The notes below the pieces were generated by a model, which worked only from the letters and a program-made list of their open reading frames with translations, was not told the origin of the DNA and made no database searches. The translations under genes were made by a program, and so were the position numbers. 64,000 nt of DNA, taken from assembly GCA_902806565.1 (NCBI GenBank), contig CADCXA010000030.1, forward strand, positions 806,001 through 870,000. Direction: 5' to 3'. Below are positions 37,801-53,485 of this stretch, one piece after another; position 1 is the stretch's first letter, and the number at the start of each line of letters is the position of its first letter. The DNA is from Hypoxylon rubiginosum. Its lineage: Eukaryota > Ascomycota > Sordariomycetes > Xylariales > Hypoxylaceae.

Positions 37801-40800
37801 TTTAAACATATAAAAATTAATATATATATTAAAAAAAAATATTATATTATTTTTATTATTATTAGTTTTAATAAATAACTTAAATATTATTATTTTAATA
37901 TACTAGAAATATTTATAATATATTTTTAAAATTATAAATTAAATATTAATATATTAAGTTTTTATTAAATAAAAAAATATATTAAAAATAAAAAGTAATT
38001 TATATTAAAATATAATAAATTTATAACTATTTTTAAATTATATTTAAATTATTAATAAGTTATTATTAAACTGTTACTTAGTTATTATTAAGTTATTTTT
38101 ATTAAATATTATTATAAATAATAATTTTATTTTTTATATTATTTATTTATATTATATTATATATTTATTACTATATATATTTATTAATTATAAATACTGG
38201 TTTTAAATACTGTTATTTCATTTATTTTAAAGCTATTTATTGTTTTTAAACATTGTTTTTTTTTTATTATTAAACTAATAACTTTACTTTTAGTTTTTAT
38301 ATTATTATATAATATTATTATTTATATATAACTAAAAAATAATTTATTTACTTAGTTAAAATTATTATTTAATAATAACTAACCTCATTTATTTTAATTA
38401 ACTAAATAATTATAGATTTATAATAAAAATATATATAAAACCAATTTATTAAATCTTTTAAATATTATAAACTTTATTTAAATTTTTATACTTATTTAAT
38501 TTATTATATATATATATTATTTTTAAATTTTAAATTTATTTTTTATATATTTATTTAATAATTATATTAATAATTTATTATTATATTATTATATCGCTTT
38601 TTTTAATAAATTTATATTAATATTTATAACTATATATTAATATTATTTTAACTATTTTAATTTAAAACTAATATTAAATTTTAATATTTTTAATAATAAT
38701 AATATCTATTATATTATAATATACTATACTATATATATAATAACTAAGAATATTTAGGTTTTTAATAAAAAAAAAATATAAATAAATTTTAATAAAATAT
38801 TTTTTTTTTTAAAATTATAATACCAGCTTTTATAAATATATCTAGGAATAATATTTTATTTACAAGTTATTATTATTTTTATATTTTAAGTTATAAATAA
38901 AAAAACTATATATATTAATATTATAATTTTATATAAATAATATCCTTTAATTATTATTTATAATTTTACTAATTAACTTAAAAATACAAGATATTAATAT
39001 TAAAAAATCAATTAATTAATAATAATATAATAATATAAAATAATAAACTAATATAAATTTACTTAAAATTTAAAAATATAATATTTAATTTAATATAATA
39101 ATAATTATTTATAAATTATTATTACTTATAAAAAAGCCTTTAATAATATTTAAACCTTATTATTTTTATATATTAATTAATATTATACTTATTAAAAATA
39201 AAAATTATCCTTAGATTTTTTTAAAAATAATAATAATTATTATTATTATTATTTAACGTTTTTAAGTTTTATTAATAAATTTAACTAATAATAAGTTAAC
39301 TTTTTATTTATAAATATATATATTATATACTAATAATTAATTAATTATAATAATTTTATTAGATTTTAAAATAATTTTTAAAATATTAATAATATTAATT
39401 TTATTTAATTTTAATTTTATTTTAAAGTTAAAGTTTATTTTTATTACTAATATATTATTATTTTTTATAGTAAAATACCTTTAAATTTAAAAAGCAGGTT
39501 TATTTATTTAATAACTAGTAAATATTTTTTAAATTAAAAATAAATTAAAATTATTATTATTAATTAATTTAAAAATTCCTTTTTATATTAACTTTTTTAA
39601 TAAAATATATATTATATTAAAATAACTATAACTTTTATTAATATAATTAATAATTTTATTTAAATTAAATAAAACCTTTTAATAAATATTAATAAAAATA
39701 TATATATTAAGTTATTATATAATATATTATTTTACTTTTAAACTTAAAAATTAATAATTAAAATTAATTTAATATAAATAATTAACTTAATAAAAATAAT
39801 TAATTTAAAAATAACTAATTTAATAATAATTAACTTAAAAATAACTAACTTAAAAAAATTAACGTTTTTAATATAAATATAATAAAAAATAAAAAATAAT
39901 AAACTTTTTATAGTTTATAAATATATAATATAAACATTATAATATAAACCTTATATATATTATTAATTAAAAAACTTTTAATTTTTAATTAAAATATATA
40001 AAAATTAGTTAATATATCTTATATTTTCATAAAATTATTTAATAATTAAAATTAAATAAAAACTTTTTTTTTTTTTTTAAAATATTTTATAAACATTATA
40101 ATTTAATTACTACTAATTATTTATTATTTATTATTATATAATTTAATAATAACATATTTTTAAAAAAAATAATCTAAATATATATAATACTTATTTAATT
40201 TAATATCTATATAACTTACTTTTAATTATATTAAATAATTTTTCCAATAAATAATAAATAAATTTACATTACTTAAACATTTAAATAAATATTTTTTTAT
40301 TTTTATTAATATAATATTAAATAGTAAATATATAAATTTTAAATTAAAATAAAAATAATAATAAGTCCCGTAATATTTATTATATTTTTATTTTTTTTTT
40401 ATAACTGTTATTAATATCTTAATAAAAATGTTTATTATAAATAAAATATTTTATTTTATTATTAAAACTGTTATATTAATAAATTTATTTATAGTTTATA
40501 CTTTATATTTTATTATAAAATCTAGTTTATATATAATTAACTATAATTAAAATATCAAATTTATTATTATTAAACTTATTATTAAAACTTATATTAAAAA
40601 AAAAAAAAAAATTAAAAAAATATAAAAAAAATGTAAAATAATATTAAAATATAAAAATAATAAATTATAATTAAATAATTATAATAATAAAAAATTAAAT
40701 AAATTAGCTAGATATTAAAATATTTTAAAAATTAAATATTTAAATTAATATTATTATATATATAATTATTAACTTATATATTTTTATATACTTTTAATAA

Positions 40801-43800
40801 TTTAATTAAATAAAATTATTTGTTTTTATATAAGTTTTATTAATATATAATCTTTTTTTAAGTTAAGATTTATATTTAAAATTAAATTATTAACGTTATT
40901 AAATAAATTAAACGCTTTTATATTTAAATTAAAATATATATATTTTATTTATATAAATAAATTAAATATATATATTTATTTTATATAATAAATTTAAATA
41001 AAATAAAAAAACTATTTAATTTAAATTAAAAATCTATTTATAAGTAAATAAGTATATTAGTTAATTTTTTTTCGCTGTTTTTATAGTTTTTCCCCTTTAT
41101 TTAATAAAAATAACTAAGAAACATTATATATTTAAAAATAAAATAAATACATAACCTTTTAAATTAATATAAAAATTAATTTAATATTAAAATAATATAT
41201 TAATAATATATATAATAAATTTACTTACACGTTAAATAATTATTTATATTTTATTTTTATTATTATAAACGTTTTTTTTTTTATTAATTAAAACTAGTAA
41301 AATTTAATAAAACATTAAAATAAATATTATTTTTATTTTAATTATAATTATTAAATTTTTATTATATATTATTTTTATTTTATTTATAAACTTTATATTA
41401 ATTATAAATAATAAGGTTTTAATATTTATTACTTTTAATTTATTTATAGATTTTATATTAATTATAAATAAAAATAATATTTTTACTAATTTAATTAATA
41501 TCTTTATTATAAATTTAAATTTAATATTTTTATTAGGTTATTAAAATCTTAAAAAGTTAAATAATTTAGTAACTTAAATAAAAACCAGCTAGATATTATA
41601 ACTATTAAAATTATAAAAAGTAAATATTTAAAATATATATTTAATTTCTTTTTTTTTTATTCCAAAAAAAATAACAGTTATTATTCTTTTTTTTTAATTT
41701 TAAAAAAACTATTTTTTATTATATAATATTAAATAGTAAAAGTATTTCGCAGCTTGTTTTTTAAAACTAAACACGTTATTAAAAACGCTATATATATTAA
41801 ATAAAAAATTATAGATAAATAAACGTTAAAAAATTACTTTTACTTTAAATTTTTAAAATTTAAAGGGCAAGTAAATCTAATTAAAACCTTTAAATACCTT
41901 TAGTTATAAATTAGAAAAAATTAATAATATATATAATAATTATATAATAATAAATATTATTATAATAAAATATTTTACATTAATTAAAATATAATATATT
42001 TATTTTATATAATTACTAATAAAATTAATTTTACACTTTTTAAAAAATATATTTTTTAATATACCTTTTATATTTATTATAAATATTTTTATCGTTTTTT
42101 ATAAAATATAAAAAAGATTTATTAAATTAATTAAATATTTAATAATAATTAATAATTTATAAAATAAATTAATTATAATTAATCTTATATATTTAATTAT
42201 TAATATTTCTTTTTTTTTTTTTATAATTAATTATTTTCTTTAGTTTAAATAAATAATGTTTATAATAAAAAGTTACGTTAAATATATAAAAAAAAAAGAA
42301 AATAACAATAAAAAGAATAATTTTATTAAAAAGGATAATAATTATTTTAAAAAAAACATATTATAATTTAAAAAACTTTTTAACTATAAAAAAATAAAAA
42401 GGTTTTAAACGGTATAATTAACAGTAATAGTTTTAATTATAATTTTAATTAATTTTAATTATAAGAAAATATATAAAAAATAGTTTTTATATATAATTAC
42501 TATAAATAATAATCTTTTTATAAAAAAATAATATATTATAATTATAAATAAATATTAATATTTTATATATTTATTTTAATTAACTGGTATTATAATTATA
42601 ATTAAACATTTAATGTTTTAATAAAAAAAAAATAATAACTTAAATTAATAATTATATATATTATAAATTAAAAAGATTTTATTATAATAAATTATAAAAA
42701 AATATTATTTTTATTTAACTACTTACTGTTAATAAATAATATATTAAATACTAATAAAAAAAAAAACTAAATAAATATATAACTAATAAAAATAAATTAT
42801 AAATATATTAATATTATAAAAAAAATAAAAGTTAATATATTTTATTAAAATTACTATAAATATTTTACTTATATTAAAAAAAATATTATAATATTATTAA
42901 TTATTAAAAATTAATAAAACATTATAAACTTTATTTTTTTAATAAATAATTATTTTAAATATATTCTTATTATAAATAATATTTTTATTATTAATATTAA
43001 TATTATTTTTTATAATAGTTAAAGAAAAAAAAAAAAGGAAAAATTAAAAAAAAAAAAAAAAAAAAACCAATCTATTTTAATTAATTAGAAATTACTTTAA
43101 TATAACATTTTAATTTTTTAACTTCTTATTTATTTTAAGGTAATTTATTAAAAAAATTTAATAAAAAATTTAAAAATAAATATTATATTAAATATAAACT
43201 ATTTTTATATAAATAATTTTATTATAAATAATCTTATTATAAATAAATTAAACTAATAAAAATAACTATAAAAACTCTTAAAAATTTTATAATACGTGTT
43301 ATTTTAATATTTAACTTATAAAAAACTTTTATTTTATTTAACCTTATTATAAGTTTTTTAATTATACTTATATATTTAAAGTATTTTACTTTATAAATAA
43401 TTAAATATTTAATATTTACTTATAATAATTAAACTTAACTTTTTATTTATAAACGGCTAAAATTAAAACGTTAATATGTTTTTAAAAAAATATCTTTTTT
43501 ATTATTTAAATAATAATATTATTAAATTTATAAAAGTTAAACCTTATAATAAACAATATAACCTACTTTTAATTATTAAAAATAAAAATATTAATAAATG
43601 TTTAAAAAAACGTTTTATTAATTATAATTTAATAAAAATTAAACCTTATAATAAATAAAATAACTTATTTATAAATAATAAAAATTAAAATATTTACGTA
43701 TTTTTATAAAAATATTTTACTAGCCGCTTTTTTATAAAAATTAAATCTCGCGATAAAATAAAAAACTTATTTAAAACTAATAAAAATTAAGATTAAAATA

Positions 43801-45093
43801 CTTAGTTATTTTTATAAAAATATTTTTTATATTATAATAAAAAAAATAATACTAATAAAATGTTAGTTATTATTTATAATATTATTATATAATTAATAAC
43901 TATTAATAAAATATAGCTTCTTTTTTTTACTTAATAAATAATATTAAAAATTATTATATATAAATTTTTATATTTTTTTTTTTTTATTAAAATAAAAACA
44001 TCGATATAATAAATATAAAAAAAAGTAACATTGTTTTATATTTACTGTTATATAATATAAAAACATGTATTTATTTTATTAAAAATAAAGTTAAATATAA
44101 TAATATTTAATTTAAGTTTATTAACACTTAATATATTTTATAATTAATTATTAAATATTTTTATTAAGTTAATATATATTATTAAACTGGTGATAATTTA
44201 GTTTTTTTTAATTTAATTAATAAAACACTTATTAAAACCGTTATTTTTTAATTTTATAAAAAACTAAATAAATAGGATTTTTTTATTATATATAATTTTA
44301 ATAAATATATATATAAATATATTATTTTTATTAAGTTTTAACTATAATATATATATTATAATTTTATATATTAACGATTTTAAAATAATATTAAATATTA
44401 ATATAAAAAGTTTTTATAAATTAAACTATGTTTTTCTAGTAATTTTATTAAAAAAAGAAAAAATACGCTTAAATATAAATAAATTTAAAACCTTTTTAAT
44501 TAAATTTTAATTTATATAAATATAATTATTAAATATTATATTTTAATAAGTTTTTTAAATAACAGCTTTTTTTATTATAATATTTATTTTTATATTTTTA
44601 TTTTACCTTTTTTATTAATTATTTATTTAATTTAAATTACTATTTAATTTAAGTTTTTTAAATATAAGTTTTTTAATTAATATTATTTCTTTAAATTTAA
44701 TTGCTTTTATTTTATAGTGTATTTTTAATAATAGTTTTTTAAATTAATTATATATTTATTTAGTTTTTATAATAATATTTAGGGTTATTATTAATATATT
44801 ATAATTATTTTTACTAAAAAACTTATTATTAAAAATAATATTATTAGGTTTAAATTTTAATTACTAAAAAAAAACATTAAATGTTTTATTTATATTAGAT
44901 TTTTATGTTTTTTTTATATACTTAGTTTATTTTATAATAAATTTAAAAGTTATAATATGTTAAAAAAATAAAATATACTAAAAAAATAAAGATTTAATAC
45001 TCCGGATTTTAATTATATTATTAAATAATATAAAAAAAAGTTTATTATTAAATAATAAAATAAAAAGGTAATTATTAAATAATAAAATAAAAA

Positions 45094-45195
45094 GTTTTTT
45101 ATTAAACTTTAAATTAAATATATTATATTTAAATAAAATAAAAAGTTTTTTATTAAACTTTAAATTAAATACGTTATATTTAAATAAAATGGATA
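45094..45195. repeat. 51-bp tandem duplication in the AT block
   Basis: Two adjacent copies (45094-45144 and 45145-45195) starting at GTTTTTTATT are nearly identical apart from a few bases. The period, 51, is a multiple of three. Confidence 0.7.
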
Positions 45196-45639
45196 ACTTT
45201 TTTTTAAATAATAATAAAACAATGGTTAATTTTTAATTTAATTTAAATAATAATAATAAAAACGGTATTATTAAAAAAAAACTTATTAATATAAAATTAA
45301 TTTTAAAGAAAACATTGTTTTTAAATTATATATTAAATGTTTTTACGTTTAAAAAAAAGATAAAGCCAAGTTAATGTTTTAAAGTGATATTAAATAATAT
45401 AATATAAATATTTTAAATGTTTAAAACACCGTGAATTTAAAAAAAATAAAATGTATAATCTAGTTAAATAAATTAAAATAAAATGTTATAATATATTTTA
45501 TATATATTAATATATATTAATATAATAATATTTAATTTTTAGTTTATATATTAAATTACTTATATTTTATAAAGTTCTTTTGATTTTTAAGATTAAAGTT
45601 TTATTATTAATTTAATTAATTAAAGTTTTTTTATAGAAT

Positions 45640-45850
45640 ATAAATTAATTTTATTTAAACTATATAATTTTTTATTAAAGAATAAGTTAGTTTTTTTTAG
45701 TTTTTTTATAATAAATAAACTAACTTTATTTAAACTATATAATTTTTTAATAAAAAACAGGTTAAGCTTTTTTAGTGTATTATATAATTTTTTTAAAAAA
45801 AACGGATCGTTTTTATTTTTTAAACTATATAATTTTTTAAGTGATAAATC
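45640..45850. repeat. Repeats at 75/45/45-bp spacing in the AT block
   Basis: The word TATATAATTTTT, usually preceded by AAAC, recurs at 45661, 45736, 45781 and 45826, giving intervals of 75, 45 and 45. All are multiples of 15. The surrounding bases are also similar between copies. Confidence 0.65.
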
Positions 45851-47442
45851 TTTTTTTTACTGCGAGAAAATTACGGTTTAAAAAGATTTTATAACTAATA
45901 AAAAAAAATATTTTTATAAATATAATTAAAATAAAACATATATTTATAATCTTTTATATATTAAAGTTATAAAGTGCTAGAAAATGTATGGATTTTTATA
46001 TTTTAAATTAAAAATACAGCTTTTAAAAATAAAAATTAAATGTTTTTATAATAATAAAAGATATAATAAAAAATTTAAAAAGCTAAGCTAGTTAATAAAA
46101 TAAATGTGGTAATTTATTTTATATTAATAATATAAAATAAAGTAAAAAAAATAATAGTTAATTAAAATGTTATTAATATTAAAAAACTAAAAAAATATTT
46201 AAGAAAATTTTATAAAAACTAAAAAAGGCTAATAAATATAATAAGATTTAATAAAAATAAAGTTATATAATAAACTAATAATATAATTAAATAATAAAAC
46301 TTAAATATAAAATATTTAATAATTATATAATATTCTTTATTAATATAATTATAAAAAAAAAAAAGGAATATTTTAAAGTTAAAAATAAAAGTAATTAACG
46401 CTTATTAAAATTATAATTTTATTAAAAACAAAAACCAAATAATTAAATTTCTATTAATATATTTATTTTTTTTATTACGGTATTAATTAATTAAAAATAT
46501 TTATATTACTTTTTATATTAAAACCAGGAAAAGTAAAATTAATTAATTTAAAAATATATAAAACCACGGATATATTAATATATTTATTTTTTTTATAAAC
46601 TTTTTTAATAATATTATATACTAATAAAAGTTTTATTTAAAAGTAATAACTTTATTTTAAACATATATTTTTATATTATAATAATATATTTATAATTATT
46701 AGATACTTTTTAAATTTTTCACTTTTTATATAATTATAAAATAATTAATTGATTTTTTTTTTTTTTTAAAAAATGATTTATTTTATAGTAATATTTAATA
46801 TATTATATTATATATATAAAATTTTATATATAATAACGTTTTTTAAACTATATTTATATAGTTAATTAAGCCTTAAATATTAATATATATTTTAAAAAAA
46901 AAAAAAATTCGTAGATTATAAAATTTTAACAATAAAAAATAAATGATTTTTATATCTTTTAAATTATAAAAAAATATTTATTATATTTTTAATAATAAAA
47001 GTAATTAATTAAATTAAAATAAATATATAAAAAAACATAGCCTTATTAAATTATATTTATATATTTATATTAAATTAAATTATTAAATAAATATATAAAA
47101 TATAATAAAAGCTTTTTTTTTTTTTAATTAACATTATAAATTCTTTCCTTAAATATTTTATTTTAAATTAAATTTATATTTTTTTTATTTTATTTTTATA
47201 ATAAATATTAATAATTAGCCAGATTTTATTATTATAATAAATAATTACTAAGTTTTATTATAAAAATTTATAAAATATATTAATTTACTTATTATATAAT
47301 AAAATAATAAAATCTTAAATATACTTTATATTATAAATAATTAAATATAAACTTTAAACGTATAAATATAAAATATAAATATATATAATATTTATTTAAA
47401 ACTATAATTAATTAATTAATAAATTTAAAGTTATAAATTATT

Positions 47443-47592
47443 ATATTAAAACTATAAACCATTATATAATAAACAGGTTTTAAGCTTTAAATAATTATAT
47501 TAAAGTTATAAATATTTATATTAAAATTATAAACTATTATATAATAAATGGGTTTTAAATTTTAAATAATTATATTATAAATAAAATCGTGA
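47443..47592. repeat. 75-bp tandem duplication in the AT block
   Basis: Copies start at 47443 and 47518 with the shared word ATATTAAAA and differ mostly by C/T and G/A changes. Confidence 0.65.
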
Positions 47593-49367
47593 TATTAAAT
47601 AAATAAATAAATACATGTTTTAAAAAGTTAAAAATACAATTAATAACATTATAAATAAAATAATACTTTTTATTAATAATAACTAAGTTTTAATATATAA
47701 TATAAATAAAAATATAAATAATATAATATACTTAATAAACAATAAAATAAATATATTTACTATTAATTTATAATCTCTTTAAACGTTAAAAATTAATATT
47801 TTAATTAAAAACTTTTTATAAATAATATTAATAATTAATAATTTAACTGGTAAATATATATATATATATTATATTTATTAATATTAAAAGTATTTATTAT
47901 AAAAATAAAATTTAACCACCTTTTTAAATTATTAAACTTAGATTTTTATAACATATTTTCTATTAAATATAAAAAGTTTATTTAAATATATAAAATAATT
48001 ATCCTAGGTTTAAAATATATAACTTAATTTATAAAAAAAAAAAAAAGATATTTTTAAAGATATTTAAAAGTTATAAAAGTTATAAAAAAGTAATTTAAAA
48101 TTTTATATTTTTTATAAATATCTGTAAATAATAAGTAAAAAATTTAAATAAATTAAAAAACATTTATTTTATAGTTACTATAAATAGTTTTATCTTAATA
48201 TTATTTATATTATTTATTATATTATTTTATATGGTTTTATATATTATTTTTTATATTATTCCTTATATATTTATATATAGTTTTTAACGTGGTTTTTTAA
48301 TTGTTTTTATTATTTTAATATTAAATAAATTATATTTTAAATATTTAAGTGGGTTAAATAAACTTATATTTTCCTAGTAAAAAACATGGTAAAAGAAATT
48401 TAAAAAATAAAATAAAATAAAAATAAAGTTATAATATTTTAAATAATTAACTATATAATTTATCTATATAAGCGCGGATTAAAAATTAATTTCTAGTAAA
48501 CTTTTATTAATAATTTTATAACTAAGCCTTAGCTTTAATTAGTTATTTATTTTTAATCTTTTTATATTTAGTTTTTTTATTTTTAATTATTTTATTTTCA
48601 GTTTTATTATTTTTATTATATTTATTACCGCCGTTTTTATTATTATTATTTTTATTATTATTTTTACTATATTTAATTTAAATAAATATTATATAAATTA
48701 ATCTAGATTTTTAATCTTTAAAATTAATTAATATTTATTAATATAATTATTTTTTTTTATTTTAAATTAAGAAATTATATAGTAATTTATTATTATAATA
48801 TAAATTTTATACAAATAAAATTAACGGTTTTATAAAACTAATGTATTTTATATTATTACATAATAAATAAAATAATTTACTAAATTAAAAAAAAAATATA
48901 TTTTAATTATTAATATTTAAAAGTTTAATAAATATATATAAATATAAACTAGTAATTTTTTTTTATATTATGTTTTTATATATAAATAAAATAATTATAT
49001 TAAAAAAAAACCTAACGTTTAATATTATTAAATGTTATATTTATAATTTAAAATTAAATTATATTATAAACTATTACTAATTTAACTAATTAACATAAAA
49101 AAGTTTTTATATTAAATCCGGTTTTTTAATATAATAAAAACTTTATATTTAATTATAAAATAGTTATTTATAATTAAATTAATAAACTTAATAAATAATT
49201 AAATAATTTTATGTTTTTAAGTAAGTTTTTTATAAAACTATAAATAATTAATTAATATAAACGTTTTAAAAAAGAATCTTTTAATAAATAAATTTTTAAT
49301 AAAAATATTTAATTTTATATTTTATTTTTTTGTTAATTATAAATAAATAAACGTTTTTTTCTTTTTT

Positions 49368-49512
49368 ATTTTCTTTTTTATTTTTTCTTTTACCTTTTTT
49401 TTTATCTTTTTCTCTATTTTTTTTTTTATTTTTTCTTTTATTTTCTTTTTTATTTTTTTTTTTACCTCCTTTTTTATTTCTTTTTTTACCTTTTTTTTTA
49501 CTTTTTCCTTTA
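49368..49512. repeat. 12-bp periodic polypyrimidine minisatellite
   Basis: In an otherwise C/T tract, A occurs exactly every 12 bases at 49368, 49380, 49392 and so on to 49512: 13 positions with no slip. Read on the minus strand each unit is T followed by eleven purines. The period equals four codons. RIP spares C before T, which may be why this tract kept its pattern. Confidence 0.85.
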
Positions 49513-52492
49513 CTTTTTTTACTTATTTATAACTTTGTTAATAATATAAAACTAATAATAAAATAGGTTTTTTTTTTTAATAAAAAAATAATATAAATAA
49601 TAACTTTAATATAAAAAACTTTTAACGTTTTTACTTACTTTAAAAAGCTTATTTTATTTTTAATAAAAACGGGTTTAAAACTAATAACCATATAATAATT
49701 TATTTTAAAATTTCTTATTTTTTTTTATATATTATTATATAAACTTTAAAAATTTTCTTTTTTATATTTATTATTTTAAATTAAAATATTATATTTTTAT
49801 CGTAAAAATTACCAAGTATTATTAATTTATAGTTAAAAAGTTTTATTATATAAAAACGTCCTTTAATTTAAATTTAAAAATATTAAATAAACTAAAAATA
49901 CCTAGCTTTTTAAAAATAAAAAAGTAATTTAAAATTAAGTTTATAATAAATATTATTATAAAATTAATAATATATAAGTTAATTATTATTTTTAAAAAAA
50001 ACTTAAACTTAATATTTTATTAAAATTTATATGTTAATTAAATAAAAAATTATATAAATTATATAAACTTATTATTAATTATTTTACAAATTAATATATA
50101 TAATGTTTTTTTACTGGTTTTTATAATAAAAAAAATATAAAAAATAATTTTTATTTATAAAGTTATTTAACTTTAAAATTAGTTATATATTAAATATTTT
50201 ACTTTTTTATATACAGTTATTTTTTCTTTTAAAACATTAAATATATATATGGTATTTTTATTAGTAATATTAAAATTCTTAAAATAATTATATTATAATA
50301 TACTTTTATTTAATATATTTTTAACTAATATATTTTTAACTAATATATTTTAAATTATTTTACTTTTTTATAAATTAATAAAAAATTATATAAATATATT
50401 TAAATTTATTATATAAATTATATTATTTATATTATTTATAATATAAAAAATAATAAATATATTAAATTAAATATTAAATATAATATATTACTTATATTTT
50501 TTTTTTTATTAATTAATAACTATAATATAAAATTATAAATAATAATATAAATATATTAAATAAAAGTTTTTATTAGAAAATTTATAAATGTTTTTATAAA
50601 AATAATTTAATTAACACTTATATTTATTAAATATTACTTATTAATTATTTTCTAAATAATAATTTTAATGTAAAAACACTATAAAAAATAAAAATATTAA
50701 AGTTATTATAAATAAAAATATAATATAAAAAAGTTAGTAACTATATAATTAAAAAGGTTTAATAAAAACAATAATTACTTTTTTTTACTTTTTTTTATAT
50801 TTTTTTATAAATGGTTTTTTATTATAATTAAAAGATAATTAAGTTACTTATATTATATAATAATTTATTAAGTTATATGTTTTTATTTATAAAATCACCA
50901 TATTAAAAATAAAAAGTTACATATATTTAAAATTAAAAAAACAAAGTTAAAAAGCTAGTAATTAATAATTTCATTTATTTTAATTAATTGTATTTTATTA
51001 ATTATTTAAATAAAAATATTTTTTTTAAATATAAGATTATTATATAATGTTTTATTTTTTTAATAAGTTAATAATAATATATATAATATATTAATACTTA
51101 GATAGTTTTTAAAATAAATTAAATATAAATTAAAAAATATATAAAAAATTAATATATAAAAATTAATATATATAATTATAATTAATTAAAAACATATAAC
51201 TTAATTAAATAAGTTTAAAAATAATATTAAAAAACCTATAAAAAAGGTTTTTTATTATTAAAAAAAAATAATAATTTAATTTAAACTGTTAGTAAGAATT
51301 TTATTTTTATTATAATAAAAAATATATTTTTATTTTAAGCCGTTAAAAAGGATTTTATTTACATTATAATAAAAAGTAAATTTTTAGTTTATAACCTTTT
51401 AAATAAAAAGTTTTTAATAGTTTATATTAAAATAAACTGTTTATTATAACTAAGAATATAAATAAACGCCTTAATGTTAAATATATATTAAAAATATCTT
51501 TTTTAATATAATTAAAAATAACTTATTATATTAATTTATTAAAACCTAAGAAATTTCTTTTTATTATATAATAATAATTAATAAAAATGTTTAATATATT
51601 ATTTTTTAAATTTTAAAGTTTTATTAAAAATTTTAAATATAATTTTTAAAAGTTATAAAATAGTAAAATAACAACGGAAATTTATTACTTTAATTTCCTA
51701 GAAAACTAATAATAAGTAAATTTATTTAAATTAATAAAAAAATTTAAACCAGTTTATAATAATATTAAAAAACCATTTTATATGTTTAATTATAAAGTTA
51801 ATATTAGTAGAAAACTTATTAATATAAAATAAAAACTTGTTTATATTTTTTAATTGGTTTTTTAAGTTAGTTAAACCTATAAATTTAACGTATATTAAAA
51901 ATGTTTTTATTTTATTTTATAGATATTAAAATTAGTTATTTAAAAATACTAGTTTATTAATTAAACTTAATAAATTACTAAGAAAATTTCCTGTGGTTAA
52001 TTTTATATACTTAGTTATTTACTTTTTTAAATTATTTAATAAAATATATTTTATTATATTATTAATATTAATATAAAGGTTTTTTAACGCTAAAAACCTT
52101 ATTAAAAAAATATTTTATAAATGTTATATGTTATTTAAAATTTAAAGTAAAATCTAATGGTTATTACTTATATAATTATTTGTTATATTTATTATAATAA
52201 TTTAATTAATATAAAAAAAAAAAAAAAAATTAGTTAAAACTTAAAACTTTTTTAAAGTTTTATATTTATAAAAAATAAAAAATAACTTATAAAGAAAAAT
52301 AAATAATAATATATAATATATAAAATAAATTAAAATAAGTAAGGTTTTTTAATAAAATAATTAATAGATTAATTTATATATAATTTAATATTATTAATAT
52401 ATAATTAATATTTTATATTTAAAATATTTAAAGTTTAAATATTAATATATTATTTTTTATTACTTTTTAATTATATAAAAATTAAATTGTTT

Positions 52493-53485
52493 AATAATAT
52501 TAATAAAATTATTTATCTTAAAATAAAATTTATTAAAAATTTTAATAAAAGTATAATATTTATATTAATATATAAATTTTTTAATAATATTTATTTAAAT
52601 ATAATTATAATTTTAATGAATTTAAAAAAATTATCATTTAATAATATTATTAAAATTAATTAATTAAAGTTTAAGTTTTTTAAAAGTTTTAATAAAAATA
52701 TAATATTTATATAATTTTATAAATTTTTAAATTATATTTAAATAAAAGTAACTTTAGTAAATACAAGGAAATTCTTATTTAATAATATTAAAAAAAAAAA
52801 TTATTTAAACCTGGTATTATTTAAAAACTTAAATAAAAATATAATATTTATATTAATTTATAAACTTTTAACTGATATTTAAATAAATATAATTTTATTA
52901 AATTCCAGTTTATTTTTATTTAATAATATTAAAAAAATTAATTATCTAAAAATATAATTCTTTAGAAATTATAATAAAAACATAATGTTTTTATTAGTTA
53001 AAAAATTTTAAAATGATATTTAATTAAATATAATTTAAATTAAATTAAAAATATTTTTATTTAATAATATTAAAAAAATTAATTTCCTAAAAATATAATT
53101 TTTTAAAAATTATAATAAAACTATAATATTTATATTAGCTAAAGAATTTTAAAGTAATATTTAATTAAATATAACTTTAATTAATAAAAGGAGATTTTTA
53201 TTTATTAATATAAAAAAAACTAATTATTTAAAATTATAATTCTTTAAAAATTTTATAAAAACTATTATATTTATATTATTTTATAAACTTTTTATTAATA
53301 TTTAATTTAATATAACCTTATTAAATTTAAAAAAATTATTATTTAATAATATTAAAAAAATTAGTTATCCCGTTAAAAAATTATTAAAAAACTTTAATAA
53401 AAATATAGTATTTATATAAATATATAAACCTTTTAACGGTATTTAAATTAATAAAAACTTAATAAAAATAAAATTAATATTAATA
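52493..53485. repeat. 141-bp degenerate tandem array (at least seven units)
   Basis: Units begin with AATAATATTA-like words at 52493, 52640, 52781, 52922, 53063, 53204 and 53345. The first interval is 147 and the next five are exactly 141. A weaker eighth start is near 53482 and another possible unit precedes 52493. The period is 47 codons with no indels across five intervals, so it may be a fossil of a repeat protein, but direction and family are unreadable. Confidence 0.75.

Noticed and set aside
43476..43658. 60-codon open frame inside the AT block
   Set aside because: Made of Lys/Asn/Ile/Tyr/Leu codons expected from A/T-only sequence; chance survival.
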